Shown: positions 40,075 through 51,502 of the stretch, in pieces
Numbering within the stretch: position 1 is the first letter of the stretch
How the letters are laid out: every line of letters starts with the position of its first letter
DNA from: Cupriavidus sp. P-10
GTDB lineage: Bacteria; Pseudomonadota; Gammaproteobacteria; Burkholderiales; Burkholderiaceae
DNA: 64,000 nt
Assembly (NCBI RefSeq): GCF_003402535.2
Contig: NZ_AP025171.1
Span: forward strand, 2,852,001-2,916,000
Reading direction: 5' to 3'
Translations under genes and position numbers: made by a program
The notes under the pieces: model-generated
Told to the model about the DNA's origin: nothing
The model's input: only the letters and a program-made list of their open reading frames with translations
The model's database searches: none

Positions 40075-41564
40075 GTCATGGTCTCCGGTTCGCGCGCGAC
40101 GGGCGCGGCGGGCGCGTCCTTCATGGTCTCATAGCGATGCCACAGGTGGACTGCCGCATAGGCGCGCCACGGCGCCCACTGCGCGGTGCGCACCTGCATC
40201 GCGCGGACGGTGTCGACGCCCAGCACCTTGCGCAGCGCGTAGTCGGTGCCGGGAAAGGCGTCGGGCCAGCCGAGCGCGCGCATGGCGACGTACTGCGCGG
40301 TCCAGTCGCCGATGCCGTCGATGGCGCGCAGCGCCGCGACGGTCGCTTCCGGCGGCGCATGCGCGTCAAGCGCGAGCGTGCCGTCGGCCACGCATTGCGC
40401 CAGCGCCTGCAGCGTGCGTGCCTTGCCCGCCGGCACGCCGGCGTCGCGCAGCTCCTGCAGCGGCATGGCGACGATGGCGGCGGCACTCGGGAACAGGAAG
40501 CGCAAACTGCCGGGCAGTGCCTCGGGCAGCGCTTCCGCCGACGCCACGCGCTGTGCCATTGCGGCCAGGATGCGGCGCGCATGCACGACCGGGATGACCT
40601 GCCCCACCACCGCACGCACGGCAATCTCAAACCCGTCGACACTGCCCGGCAGCCGCATGCCCGGCATGGCCTGCGCAAGCTCGCCGAGGTGCCGGTCGAC
40701 CACATCGGGACGGCAGCCCAGGTCGCACAGCCTGCGCACCTTGCCCAGCGCCTGCGGGATCGCACGCGCCAGCGATGCCGACAGGGTCACGCGCAACACC
40801 ATGCGGCGCGGCCCATGCTCGATGCGAACCCAGCCCGCATACACGGTGCCGCCCGCCTCCACGCGCAGCGTGCGCGCATAGGCGCCGTCGCGGATCTCTT
40901 CGATGCCATCCACCGCGCGCGTGGCCAGGAAGCCCAGCAGCGCCTCCCACGCCAGCGGCGGCCGGTAGCCCAGTTCGAACACCAGCCGGTCGCCCACGCC
41001 ATCGGTGGCGCGCCGGCGCAGCGCGAGCGGGGTCAGGCCGTAGCGCGTCTTCAGCACATCGTTGAAGCGGCGCACGCTGCCGAAGCCCGCCGCCAGCGCC
41101 ACCTCGGTCACCGGCAGCGCAGTGTCGGCCAGCAGGCGCTTGGCCAGCAGCAGCCGCTGCGTCTGCGCATATTCCAGCACCGAGACGCCGAACTGCGCAT
41201 CGAACAGGCGCCGCAAATGCCGCTCGGTCACGCCGATGCGCGCGGCCAGCCCGGTGACGCTGCCTTCGGCCATGAAGCCTTCGTCGATCAGCGTGGCAGC
41301 GGCCTGCGCGAGCCGGCCCGAGATATCGGCCAGCCCGTGGCCCGGCGCAAGTTCGGGGCGGCAGCGCAGGCAGGGACGGAAGCCGTGCTTCTCGGCGGCG
41401 GCGGCACTTTCATAGAAGGTGCAGTTCTCGCGCCTGGGGGTGCGTACCGCGCACACCGGCCGGCAGTACACACCGGTCGAGGACACGCCTACGAAGAAGC
41501 GCCCGTCGAAGCGGCGGTCATGCGACGCCACGGCCTTGTAGCAGGTATCGGGATCGAGGTTCAT
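40071..41564 (-). CDS. Ada-type regulatory domain fused to AlkA DNA-3-methyladenine glycosylase
   Basis: A 497-residue fusion. Residues 1-75 are an Ada methyl-phosphotriester domain with four zinc Cys (34, 38, 65, 68; SSTGVYCRPVCAVRTP, FRPCLRCRPE). Residues about 80-185 are an AraC-type HTH (VTGLAARIGVTERHLRRLFDAQFGVSV). The rest is AlkA: an N-terminal subdomain and the HhH-GPD region with AIDGIGDWTAQYVAMRALG and the catalytic Asp in FPGTDYALRK. It should sense methylated DNA, activate transcription and excise 3-methyladenine. With ogt behind it, the operon rebuilds the Ada response in different order. Confidence 0.93.
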   Translation of the reverse strand: MNLDPDTCYKAVASHDRRFDGRFFVGVSSTGVYCRPVCAVRTPRRENCTFYESAAAAEKHGFRPCLRCRPELAPGHGLADISGRLAQAAATLIDEGFMAEGSVTGLAARIGVTERHLRRLFDAQFGVSVLEYAQTQRLLLAKRLLADTALPVTEVALAAGFGSVRRFNDVLKTRYGLTPLALRRRATDGVGDRLVFELGYRPPLAWEALLGFLATRAVDGIEEIRDGAYARTLRVEAGGTVYAGWVRIEHGPRRMVLRVTLSASLARAIPQALGKVRRLCDLGCRPDVVDRHLGELAQAMPGMRLPGSVDGFEIAVRAVVGQVIPVVHARRILAAMAQRVASAEALPEALPGSLRFLFPSAAAIVAMPLQELRDAGVPAGKARTLQALAQCVADGTLALDAHAPPEATVAALRAIDGIGDWTAQYVAMRALGWPDAFPGTDYALRKVLGVDTVRAMQVRTAQWAPWRAYAAVHLWHRYETMKDAPAAPVAREPETMT

Positions 41565-41735
41565 GCTGGCATGCTACCGCTTCGGCAACCTGGGCACCGG
41601 CTGGATTCGGACATTTCCCTCTGGCGTGCAGAGGTGGGCTGCGGCACAGTTCCGGGTACGGGCGGCGGCTAGAATTGCGCTTTACGCCACTGCCCTGTAT
41701 TCATCACCCGGCAGCCAGCCCACACCGGAGACGCC

Positions 41736-44588
<2,853 letters not shown>

Positions 44589-44742
44589 CATATCCGGGAA
44601 ACAAAATTCGGCTGCACTGGCGGAATGCGCAAGACCGCTTTGGGCAGCGTTATGCTGCCCAAGCGGCCAGGCTAACGGCCGGGCGCGGCAAGACCAGCCG
44701 GGCAAGCCTGCCACGGTGCATGGCCCTTGCCGCGACCCCGGG

Positions 44743-44768
44743 TTGACTGTATATTCGTACAGTATAAG
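44743..44768 (+). promoter_or_regulatory. LexA (SOS) box with overlapping promoter
   Basis: CTGTATATTCGTACAG at 44747-44762 matches the LexA consensus CTGT-N8-ACAG with 13 of 16 positions identical to the E. coli optimum. TTGACT (44743-44748) overlaps its left edge and TATAAG (44763-44768) follows directly, though the 14-bp spacing is short. The box lies 25 bp upstream of the ATG at 44787, an ideal place for repression. Confidence 0.7.
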
Positions 44769-44786
44769 TCGATATAAGAGGTGTGG

Positions 44787-45164
44787 ATGTCAATCGTGCG
44801 AGCTGGCAGCAAGGCAGAAGCGCTCCGGCTTCTGGCCTCGGAAGACGTGCTGGCGCTGGAGCTGGACTACGAGACGGGCTGGCAGGATGCGGTCGAACTC
44901 GGCAGGCTCGGAGAAAAGCGCGGTATCAAGGTGCAGTATCGCGGACAGGAAAGTATTGCCGTCCGCTCCCGCGAAGCCCTGATCGAAGGGCTCGCCAAAC
45001 CCAAGGGCACGTTCCGCCAACGCAATCTCTATTGCCAGTTCGATCTTGGCACGCTGGCGGACCATGAACTGCTCGAACTCGAAGCCAAGGCCACGCGGCT
45101 CGGGGACTACATTCTCGCCGGCCACCTGCTGCGCGATGTCGACGGGGTGTGGCCGCAGCAATAA
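44787..45164 (+). CDS. Hypothetical protein behind an SOS box
   Basis: A 125-residue soluble protein starting at ATG 44787 (GTG 44781 is possible). Segments include RAGSKAEALRLLASEDVLAL, DYETGWQDAVELGRLGEKRGI and LGTLADHELLELEAKATRLGDYILAGHLL. It is rich in charged helices, has no membrane segment and no family I can name. The LexA-type operator immediately upstream suggests DNA-damage induction. The 198-bp spacer after the M16 gene otherwise holds only the promoter. Confidence 0.75.
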   Translation: MSIVRAGSKAEALRLLASEDVLALELDYETGWQDAVELGRLGEKRGIKVQYRGQESIAVRSREALIEGLAKPKGTFRQRNLYCQFDLGTLADHELLELEAKATRLGDYILAGHLLRDVDGVWPQQ

Positions 45165-45194
45165 GCGACCAGATCAGCGCCGCAACCAAAAATA

Positions 45195-45217
45195 AAGGCC
45201 GCCATGCCGGCGGCCTT
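45195..45217 (-). terminator. Intrinsic terminator for the 191-residue hypothetical gene
   Basis: AAGGCCGCC pairs with GGCGGCCTT (loop ATGCC). On the minus strand it is followed by TTTATTTTT. It lies 27 bp beyond the stop at 45244. Confidence 0.8.
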
Positions 45218-45243
45218 CGACCTTCACATCGCACGCGGTGCGA

Positions 45244-45819
45244 TCAGTGCCAGACCCGCGTCGCGTTGGCCCATCGCGCGGCGCACGATTGCGTGGCGGC
45301 AGCAGCGGCCTCGGCCGCATCCTCGGCTTCGGTGAGCTGGCCGGCATCGGCCAACGACATCTGCGCAGCGTTGTCCAGTGCCGTGCGCCACATGACAGCC
45401 GACACCAGCGTCTTGCATTGCCGGCGTTCGCCATGCGCGAGGGCCAGCAAGCGCTCGTAGCCCTCCATCACGATCAGGCGGTCGCCGCGGCACGGCTGCA
45501 GTTGCAGCGTGTACAAGTGATCGCACTCGCATTGCAGGATGCCGCCGCTGACCGCCAGCACGATCGCGCCTGGCAGCGCGATACCGCTGGCCTGCACCTC
45601 GCCACGCAAGCGCGCCAGGTGCGCTTGCGCACGCGGGTCGCTGGCCTGCGTCCCCTGCGCCATATTGGCCGGCACCGCGCCCAACGCCATCAGCTCAGCG
45701 GGCGATACCGCCAGCGTATACGCCTGCAATGCAGGGCGATAGGTCGCCACCACCGCGCGCAGGCGGTGCGGGGTGTCAACGTCACGGCCTGCCGGACCGC
45801 GATCCTGCCAATCGTTCAT
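45244..45819 (-). CDS. Hypothetical protein, 191 residues
   Basis: The start at 45819 follows CAGGAGT. The protein has a possible small beta domain (VQASGIALPGAIVLAVSGGILQCECDHLYTLQ) with a CxC pair, then an Ala-rich helical C terminus (ADAGQLTEAEDAAEAAAAATQ) and no membrane segment. No family recognised. It lies downstream of the acyl-CoA dehydrogenase on the same strand (32 bp), ending at a terminator, so it may be the last gene of that transcript. Confidence 0.7.
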   Translation of the reverse strand: MNDWQDRGPAGRDVDTPHRLRAVVATYRPALQAYTLAVSPAELMALGAVPANMAQGTQASDPRAQAHLARLRGEVQASGIALPGAIVLAVSGGILQCECDHLYTLQLQPCRGDRLIVMEGYERLLALAHGERRQCKTLVSAVMWRTALDNAAQMSLADAGQLTEAEDAAEAAAAATQSCAARWANATRVWH

Positions 45820-45851
45820 GCCGACTCCTGCCACACCGGGCCGTTGCATGG

Positions 45852-47009
45852 TCAGTCGCGCAGCAGCTGCTTGGCGATGATGATCTGCTGGATCTGCGTG
45901 GTGCCTTCATACAGGCGCAGCAGGCGCACGTCGCGGTAGAAGCGCTCGGCCTTGTACTCGGCGATATAGCCGGCGCCACCGTGGATCTGCACCGCGCGAT
46001 CGGCCACGCGGCCCACCATCTCGGTACAGAACATCTTGGTGCAGGAGGCCAGCATGCTGACTTCCGGATCGCTCTTGCCGGCGGGCTTGGCATCGTAGCG
46101 CTGCGCGCAGTCGCGCACCATCGACAGGCCGGCATAGAGCTCGGCCTGGCTGTCGGCCAGCATGGCCTGGATCAGCTGGAAGTCGCCGATGGGCTTGCCG
46201 AACTGCTTGCGCTCCTTGGCATAGGCCACCGCGTCGCTGATCAGGCGATGCGCCATGCCGCAGGCCAGCGCCGAGATATGCAGGCGGCCGCGGTCGAGCA
46301 CCTTCATCGCGGTCTTGAAGCCCACGCCCGGCACGCCGCCGATGATGTTGGCCGCCGGCACGCGCACGTTTTCCAGCACCACGTCGCAGGTCTTGGTGCC
46401 TCGCTGGCCCATCTTCTTGTCCGGCTTGCCCAGCGAGATGCCCGGGGTGTCGGCCGGCACGATAAAGGACGAGATGCCCGAGGCGCCCGGACCGCCGGTA
46501 CGCGCCATCAGCGTGAAGGCGCCGGCGCGCGGTGCGTTGGTGATAAAGCGCTTGGTGCCGTTGATGACGTAGTGGTCGCCGTCCAGCTCGGCCTTGGTCT
46601 GCAGCGAGGCGGCGTCGGAGCCGGCGTTCGGTTCGGTCAGCGCAAACGAGATGATCAGCTCGCCGCTGGCGATGCGCGGCAGGTAGCTTTGCTTCTGCTC
46701 CTCGGTGCCATCCATCAGGATGCCCTGCGAGCCGATGCCGACGTTGGTGCCGAACACCGAGCGGAAGGCAAAGGCGGTGTGGCCGAGGTCGTACACCACA
46801 TCGCATTCCTGCGACATCGACAGGCCGATGCCGCCGTAGTTCTCGGGAATGGAGATGCCGAACAGGCCCATCTCCTTCATGTCCGCGACGATCTCGGCCG
46901 GGACGTCGTCGGTCTCTTCCAGCGTGTCCTCGGCGGGCTTCAGGCGTTCATCGATGAAGCGCTGCACCGAGGCGCGCAGCAGGGCAAAGGATTCTTGGTC
47001 AAGGGCCAT
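45852..47009 (-). CDS. Acyl-CoA dehydrogenase
   Basis: A 385-residue flavoenzyme. It has FALTEPNAGSDAASLQTKAELDG (FAD/acyl pocket), QRGTKTCDVVLENVRVP, RGRLHISALACGMAHRLI, QIHGGAGYIAEYKAERFYRDV and the catalytic Glu in LYEGTTQIQQIIIAK. It oxidises an acyl-CoA to the 2-enoyl-CoA with electron transfer to ETF. The substrate chain is not predictable. The start at 47009 follows GGAGAAT. The frame continues upstream but passes through the operator-like region. Confidence 0.93.
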   Translation of the reverse strand: MALDQESFALLRASVQRFIDERLKPAEDTLEETDDVPAEIVADMKEMGLFGISIPENYGGIGLSMSQECDVVYDLGHTAFAFRSVFGTNVGIGSQGILMDGTEEQKQSYLPRIASGELIISFALTEPNAGSDAASLQTKAELDGDHYVINGTKRFITNAPRAGAFTLMARTGGPGASGISSFIVPADTPGISLGKPDKKMGQRGTKTCDVVLENVRVPAANIIGGVPGVGFKTAMKVLDRGRLHISALACGMAHRLISDAVAYAKERKQFGKPIGDFQLIQAMLADSQAELYAGLSMVRDCAQRYDAKPAGKSDPEVSMLASCTKMFCTEMVGRVADRAVQIHGGAGYIAEYKAERFYRDVRLLRLYEGTTQIQQIIIAKQLLRD

Positions 47010-47068
47010 GAGGATTCTCCGGGTCAGGCGGTACGTCTGTCTGGCCGACATGGTACGCCGGCCATGCG

Positions 47069-47120
47069 ATTTGACAATCCACTGCGGATTGGACAGAAGC
47101 GTCAATATAATTTGACAATC
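47069..47120. promoter_or_regulatory. Operator-like repeats upstream of the acyl-CoA dehydrogenase
   Basis: TTTGACAATC occurs twice in direct orientation (47070-47079 and 47111-47120), and CAATCC-N5-GGATTG forms an inverted repeat at 47075-47091. They fill the 119-bp gap between the dehydrogenase start and the end of the OPT gene, 60-110 bp upstream of the start, suggesting a regulator-binding site. No regulator gene is adjacent. Confidence 0.5.
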
Positions 47121-47128
47121 TTCCGGTG

Positions 47129-48925
47129 TCAGTTCCACGTCACTGCCAGCAGCCCGGCCAGGCCGAAGGCCAGTGCAGCAAGTGCGTCGCCGGCGATCAG
47201 GCCCCCGCCCAGCAGCGACGCGGTGCTCATGTCCTCGGGCAGCGCCTGCTGCGCACGCCTGGCCCCGGGCCTGCGCCTCACCATGGCGCCGCCGATACTG
47301 GCCACCACGCCACCGGCGGCCATCCAGCCTGCCGCCGCCAGGTTAACAAAGCCGCCAAAGGACGATGCATAGGGCGACGGCAGCAGCACTGCATCGAGCA
47401 CAAAATCCGCCACCCTGCCCCGCCGGCCCGATTGGGCGAAGCGCTGCCATGCCGGCCCGCCCAGGACCAGCTTGCGCAGCACTGCCGTGGCCAGCCCCAG
47501 CGCCAAGCCGAGCGCCACCGCGGCGTGCTGGGCGGCGCGTGGCTGCGCCAGCCCGTGCAGCACGCCGACGATCTTGTAGGTCATGGCCGAGGTCCAGCGC
47601 GCCGGCTGCTGGTCTGCCGGCAGCCGGGTCTGGTCCAGCGCCAGCACCGGGTACGCATGCATGAACAGCCGCGCCATCGCCACGGCCACCAGCGCCCCCA
47701 CCACGATGCCAGCGACCTGGTAGCCGAACTGCACCATGCGGTCGCTGCCCAGCCGCCAGCCGGTGGAGCGGTCCTGCTGCATGTCGCTGGCTTCAGCGGT
47801 CGCCACCAGCAGCACGGTCGCCGCGATCAGGCCCACGTGCGGCGCGCGCAATCCGGCCGCGGCCATCAGGATCACCGTCAGCACGAAGGCGGACGAGATC
47901 GGGTTCTGGTCGACCATGCCGACCGAGATGCCGTTGACCAGCGCGAACACCAGCACCAGCAGCACCGCCATCAGCTGGAAGCCCAACGGCTGGCCGAACC
48001 ACATCACGCCGGCGGCGACCGTGGCGGCTCCCCAGAGCAGCGCCCACGCGGCCACCCATGCCATGCCGGGCCCGCGCCGTGACGGCGCCGCCTGTCCCGA
48101 CCGGCCGCGCCACTGGCGCCACGCCTGCCCCAGCAGCAGGGCGACATCGAGCGCCGCCGCGCCCATGATCATGCCGAGCGCCACCAGGAAGGTGGCCTTG
48201 CGGTACGGTTCGCCGGGCGCGAGCCACCCCACTGCGACGAACCACGGCGTCAGCGCCCAGCCGACCAGGCCGCCTACCAGCGCGGCAATGCCGATGCGCG
48301 CCCCGACGATCATGCCGGCGCCGAAAGTTGCCGCGGACAGATCCAGCGCAGCCAGCCACGGCACGCGCGCGGCGCCCAGGCCACTGGCCAGCCCCAGCGC
48401 CATGCCGCCGCCCAGCCGGGCCACCGAGCGACGCAGCAGCGCCGGGTCGGTCAGTGCGCGCAGGATATTGGCGACCGCCAGTCCCGACGGGAACGTCAGC
48501 TGCATCCGGTCTACCAGCAGCGGCGTGTACAACATGCCGATGCCTACGCCGTACATGCCGATGCACAGCATGTAGAGCACCAGCTGCCACAGCGGCGGCT
48601 GCGCCAAACCCAGCCATGCCATCGCCTGCAACACCACCGCCATCCCGCCCATGCCCGCTACCGACGCCGCCGCGGTCTGGATGTAGTTGGCACCGTGCCT
48701 GCCCGGCGCGCCATAGCCGGCGGTCACTACAGAACCAAGTATGCCCGCCAGCACCTGGCCACCGACAAAGAATCCCAGCGAGAAATTCATATAGGCCGCG
48801 GCAATGCCGCCGAGCGGCCCCAGCACCAGCATGCCGGCCGCGCCCAGCAGCGCGTGGTAGCGCCAGCTGCCGGCAGGGGGCAGCCAGCTGGCGCGGGGCA
48901 CGGCATCAGTGGGCAGGATCGGCAT
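47129..48925 (-). CDS. OPT-family oligopeptide/metal-chelate transporter
   Basis: A 598-residue membrane protein with about 14-16 helices. Family segments are LGGIAAAYMNFSLGFFVGGQVLAG, GANYIQTAAASVAGMGGM, RMQLTFPSGLAVANILRAL and ATAEASDMQQDRSTGWRLGS. OPT carriers move peptides or siderophore-like metal complexes with protons. It is upstream of the acyl-CoA dehydrogenase on the same strand, but the operator-like repeats between them suggest separate control. Confidence 0.9.
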   Translation of the reverse strand: MPILPTDAVPRASWLPPAGSWRYHALLGAAGMLVLGPLGGIAAAYMNFSLGFFVGGQVLAGILGSVVTAGYGAPGRHGANYIQTAAASVAGMGGMAVVLQAMAWLGLAQPPLWQLVLYMLCIGMYGVGIGMLYTPLLVDRMQLTFPSGLAVANILRALTDPALLRRSVARLGGGMALGLASGLGAARVPWLAALDLSAATFGAGMIVGARIGIAALVGGLVGWALTPWFVAVGWLAPGEPYRKATFLVALGMIMGAAALDVALLLGQAWRQWRGRSGQAAPSRRGPGMAWVAAWALLWGAATVAAGVMWFGQPLGFQLMAVLLVLVFALVNGISVGMVDQNPISSAFVLTVILMAAAGLRAPHVGLIAATVLLVATAEASDMQQDRSTGWRLGSDRMVQFGYQVAGIVVGALVAVAMARLFMHAYPVLALDQTRLPADQQPARWTSAMTYKIVGVLHGLAQPRAAQHAAVALGLALGLATAVLRKLVLGGPAWQRFAQSGRRGRVADFVLDAVLLPSPYASSFGGFVNLAAAGWMAAGGVVASIGGAMVRRRPGARRAQQALPEDMSTASLLGGGLIAGDALAALAFGLAGLLAVTWN

Positions 48926-49059
48926 GGCGAAGGCTAGGCAGTAGCGGGTGCGCTCTGCGAAGCATAGGCCACGGCATGGGGTGAGCGACGTGCGACTTGT
49001 CTCCTTTTCCGTAGGAAAGCCTCGGAGCCCGAGCAGCCAATCGGGTAAACACTAGTTTC

Positions 49060-49095
49060 GTGCGCAACCATCTGATATATAGTTGCGCACACAAC
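49060..49095. promoter_or_regulatory. Inverted-repeat operator before the FAD monooxygenase gene
   Basis: GTGCGCAAC (49060-49068) and GTTGCGCAC (49082-49090) are perfect 9-bp inverted arms 13 bp apart, flanking a TATATA sequence (49075-49080) that may be the -10 box. GTTG-N6-CAAC (49082-49095) overlaps the right arm and resembles MarR-type sites. The MarR gene two genes downstream is the natural candidate regulator. Confidence 0.65.
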
Positions 49096-49120
49096 CAATT
49101 ACATCGAGCGAGACCCAGCC

Positions 49121-50821
49121 ATGCCAGACTCCACCGCCCCGCACGCGGCCGTGCCGCCGGCACCGCCTCCTGTTACGCGGCGCCCCTGGCCGCACCACGT
49201 ACCCGTGCTGATTGCCGGCGGCGGCCCGGTCGGGCTGGCGCTGGCGGCGCTGCTGGCGCGCTACGGCATCGCCACGCTGGTGGTCGAGGCCGACGCTGGC
49301 TACTGCGCCGGCAGCCGCGCCATCTGCATGTCGCGCCGCTCGCTCGAGATCCTGGGGTGGGTCGGCGCGGACCAGCAAACGGTCGAAACGGGCCTGCCCT
49401 GGGTGGGCGGACGCAGTTACTACCGCGACGCCGAGGTGCTGCACTTCCGCATGCCAAGCGAGCCGGATGAGCGCTTCGCGCCGATGGTCAACATCCAGCA
49501 GTACTACCTCGAAGCCTTCGCGCACGAAGCCTCGCTGCGGGGCGACACGCCGGCCGACGTGCGTTTCGGCGCGCGCGTGCGCACGGTGCGACCGCATGAC
49601 GGCGGCGTGGTGGCGGAAATCGAGAGCGCCGGCGGCGTGGTGCAGGTCGACGCACAATGGCTGGTGGCCTGCGACGGCGGCCGCAGCACGGTGCGCGAGC
49701 AACTGGGCCTGCGCATGGAAGGCACGCAGTACGAGGGCCGCTACGTGATCGTCGACATCGTGCAGAAGACCCCGCGCGAGGTGGAGCGGCTGGCGTGGTT
49801 CGACCCGCCTTCGAACCCGGGCTCGACCATCCTGATGCACCGCCAGCCCGACGACGTCTGGCGCATCGACTACCAGATCCGCGACGACGAGGACCCTGAG
49901 GAAGCGGTCAAGCCGGAGAACGTGCTGCCGCGCGTGCAGAGCCACCTGGACATGATCGGCGAAACCGAGCCCTGGCAGCCGCTGTGGATCTCGATCTACA
50001 ACGCCAAGTGCCTGACGCTGCAGGATTACCGCCACGGCCGCGTGCTGTTCGCCGGCGACGCCGCGCATCTGGTGCCGATCTTCGGCGTGCGCGGGCTTAA
50101 TTCGGGGCTGGACGACGCCGGCAACCTGGCGTGGAAGCTGGCCGCGGTAGTGCGCGGTCAGGCCGCGGACAGCCTGCTCGACTCCTATTCGGTCGAGCGC
50201 GTCCACGCCACCCGGCAGAACATCGCCTACGGTGCCAAAAGCACCGAATTCATGGCGCCTCCCGACTTTGCCTTCCGCCTGATGCGCGAGGCCACGCTGC
50301 GGCTGGCGCAGGGCGACACCGCGGTGCGTTCGCTGATCAACCCGCGCCAGTCGGCTCCGATTGCCTATGCCGGTTCGCCGCTGAATGGTGCCAGCGACTT
50401 CGGCGCCGACTGCCCCGGCGCCGCGCCCGGGCTGCCGGCTCCGGAAGCGCGCGTCGCCAGCGCGGAGGGCATCGCCCACCTGACGCAATGCTTCGGGCAG
50501 CGCTTCACGTTGCTGTACTTCGGTGATTCGCCGACGCTGCCGGCAACGCTGGCCGCACTGGTGCAAGCCCATCCGCAAACGCTGCAGGCGCGCGTGGTCG
50601 TCAGCGGCACCGCCATCCCCGCGGACAACGCGCTCGCCGATGTCGCCGGCCAGGCGCAGGCGCGCTACGGCGCCTGCTCCGGCGCCCTCTACGCGATCCG
50701 CCCCGACGGCTACGTGCTGGCGCGCTGGCGCGATCCCGCGTGGGACGACGTCGCCGCGACCCTCGCCCCCCTGATGCAAACCCCGCAATCCCAACCGGCC
50801 GGAGCCCGCCATGCAAGCTGA
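49121..50821 (+). CDS. FAD-dependent aromatic monooxygenase
   Basis: A 566-residue class A flavoprotein hydroxylase. The Rossmann motif is VLIAGGGPVGLALAALLARYG (residues about 27-47); the second FAD/NADPH motif is CDGGRSTVREQLGL, and RVLFAGDAAHLVPIFGVRGLNSGLDDA binds FAD. A thioredoxin-like C-terminal domain follows (FTLLYFGDSPTLP, YAIRPDGYVLARW). This is the MhpA/phenol-hydroxylase layout, acting on a hydroxylated aromatic acid or phenol with NAD(P)H and oxygen. A DUF2783-like gene overlaps its end and a MarR gene follows; no ring-cleavage gene is adjacent, so the substrate is unknown. Confidence 0.92.
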   Translation: MPDSTAPHAAVPPAPPPVTRRPWPHHVPVLIAGGGPVGLALAALLARYGIATLVVEADAGYCAGSRAICMSRRSLEILGWVGADQQTVETGLPWVGGRSYYRDAEVLHFRMPSEPDERFAPMVNIQQYYLEAFAHEASLRGDTPADVRFGARVRTVRPHDGGVVAEIESAGGVVQVDAQWLVACDGGRSTVREQLGLRMEGTQYEGRYVIVDIVQKTPREVERLAWFDPPSNPGSTILMHRQPDDVWRIDYQIRDDEDPEEAVKPENVLPRVQSHLDMIGETEPWQPLWISIYNAKCLTLQDYRHGRVLFAGDAAHLVPIFGVRGLNSGLDDAGNLAWKLAAVVRGQAADSLLDSYSVERVHATRQNIAYGAKSTEFMAPPDFAFRLMREATLRLAQGDTAVRSLINPRQSAPIAYAGSPLNGASDFGADCPGAAPGLPAPEARVASAEGIAHLTQCFGQRFTLLYFGDSPTLPATLAALVQAHPQTLQARVVVSGTAIPADNALADVAGQAQARYGACSGALYAIRPDGYVLARWRDPAWDDVAATLAPLMQTPQSQPAGARHAS

Positions 50822-50990
50822 TGATCTCGACCTCGCCTATACGCGCCTGTGCGAGGCCATGGGCCGCACCGGCGAGGAACGTTCGCCGCTGCTGCTGGCG
50901 ATGGTGTGCCTGGGGTTGATGAGCCGGCAGGAAACACTGGCACCGGTGCTCGCACTGATCGACGAGGCGGAGGCGCGCAGCCAGGCGTAG
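50811..50990 (+). CDS. DUF2783-like small protein
   Basis: A 59-residue protein overlapping the monooxygenase end by 11 bp, with GGAGC upstream (50801-50805). It reads LDLAYTRLCEAMGRTGEERSP... with a hydrophobic helix LLLAMVCLGLMSR and a final VLALIDEAEARSQ. The LxxAYTxLCxxM pattern and the position after an FAD oxygenase match the small DUF2783 proteins. Its role is unknown; overlap implies co-translation. Confidence 0.75.
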   Translation: MQADDLDLAYTRLCEAMGRTGEERSPLLLAMVCLGLMSRQETLAPVLALIDEAEARSQA

Positions 50991-51024
50991 GCACTACAAT
51001 GCCCACGCCCGACCGGACATCGCC

Positions 51025-51492
51025 ATGAAACCACTGCCACGCCTGGAACAGTTCCTGACCTACCGCCTGCACCAGGTCAACAAGCTCAGCGACAAGGACA
51101 GCGCCGCCGCCTACCTGGAGCAATGCGGCCTGCTGCTGAGCGAGGGCCGCTGCCTGGCCGCGATCGGCGCGTTCGCGCCGCTGTCGGTCAACGCGCTGGC
51201 GCAGCGTGCCAACCTGACCAAGGGCCAGGCCAGCCGCTCGGCGCAGGCGCTGGTGGAACGGGGACTGGTCAGCAAGGAAGCCAGCGCCGCCGATGGCCGC
51301 GGCGTGGTGCTGGCCCTGACCGCGCAGGGCAAGCCGCTGTACCGGCAGGCGATCGCGATGATCGCGCGGCGCAATGACGAGATCTTCGGCTGCCTGAGCG
51401 AGGCGGAACAGGCGCTGCTGGGCAGCCTGCTCGACCGGCTGGTGGCGCACGCCGCCCAGCAGGACGGCGCGGCGGACAGCGACGAGGCCTAG
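51025..51492 (+). CDS. MarR-family transcriptional regulator
   Basis: A 155-residue winged-helix regulator: helical dimerisation N terminus (LEQFLTYRLHQVNKLSDKDS), HTH and wing (LSVNALAQRANLTKGQASRSAQALVERGLVSKEASAADGRGVVLALTAQG) and C-terminal dimer helices. It follows the monooxygenase and DUF2783-like genes by 34 bp and probably represses them through the inverted repeat near 49060, released by a phenolic ligand; this control is inferred. Confidence 0.92.
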   Translation: MKPLPRLEQFLTYRLHQVNKLSDKDSAAAYLEQCGLLLSEGRCLAAIGAFAPLSVNALAQRANLTKGQASRSAQALVERGLVSKEASAADGRGVVLALTAQGKPLYRQAIAMIARRNDEIFGCLSEAEQALLGSLLDRLVAHAAQQDGAADSDEA

Positions 51493-51502
51493 CGACCCAA
51501 GC

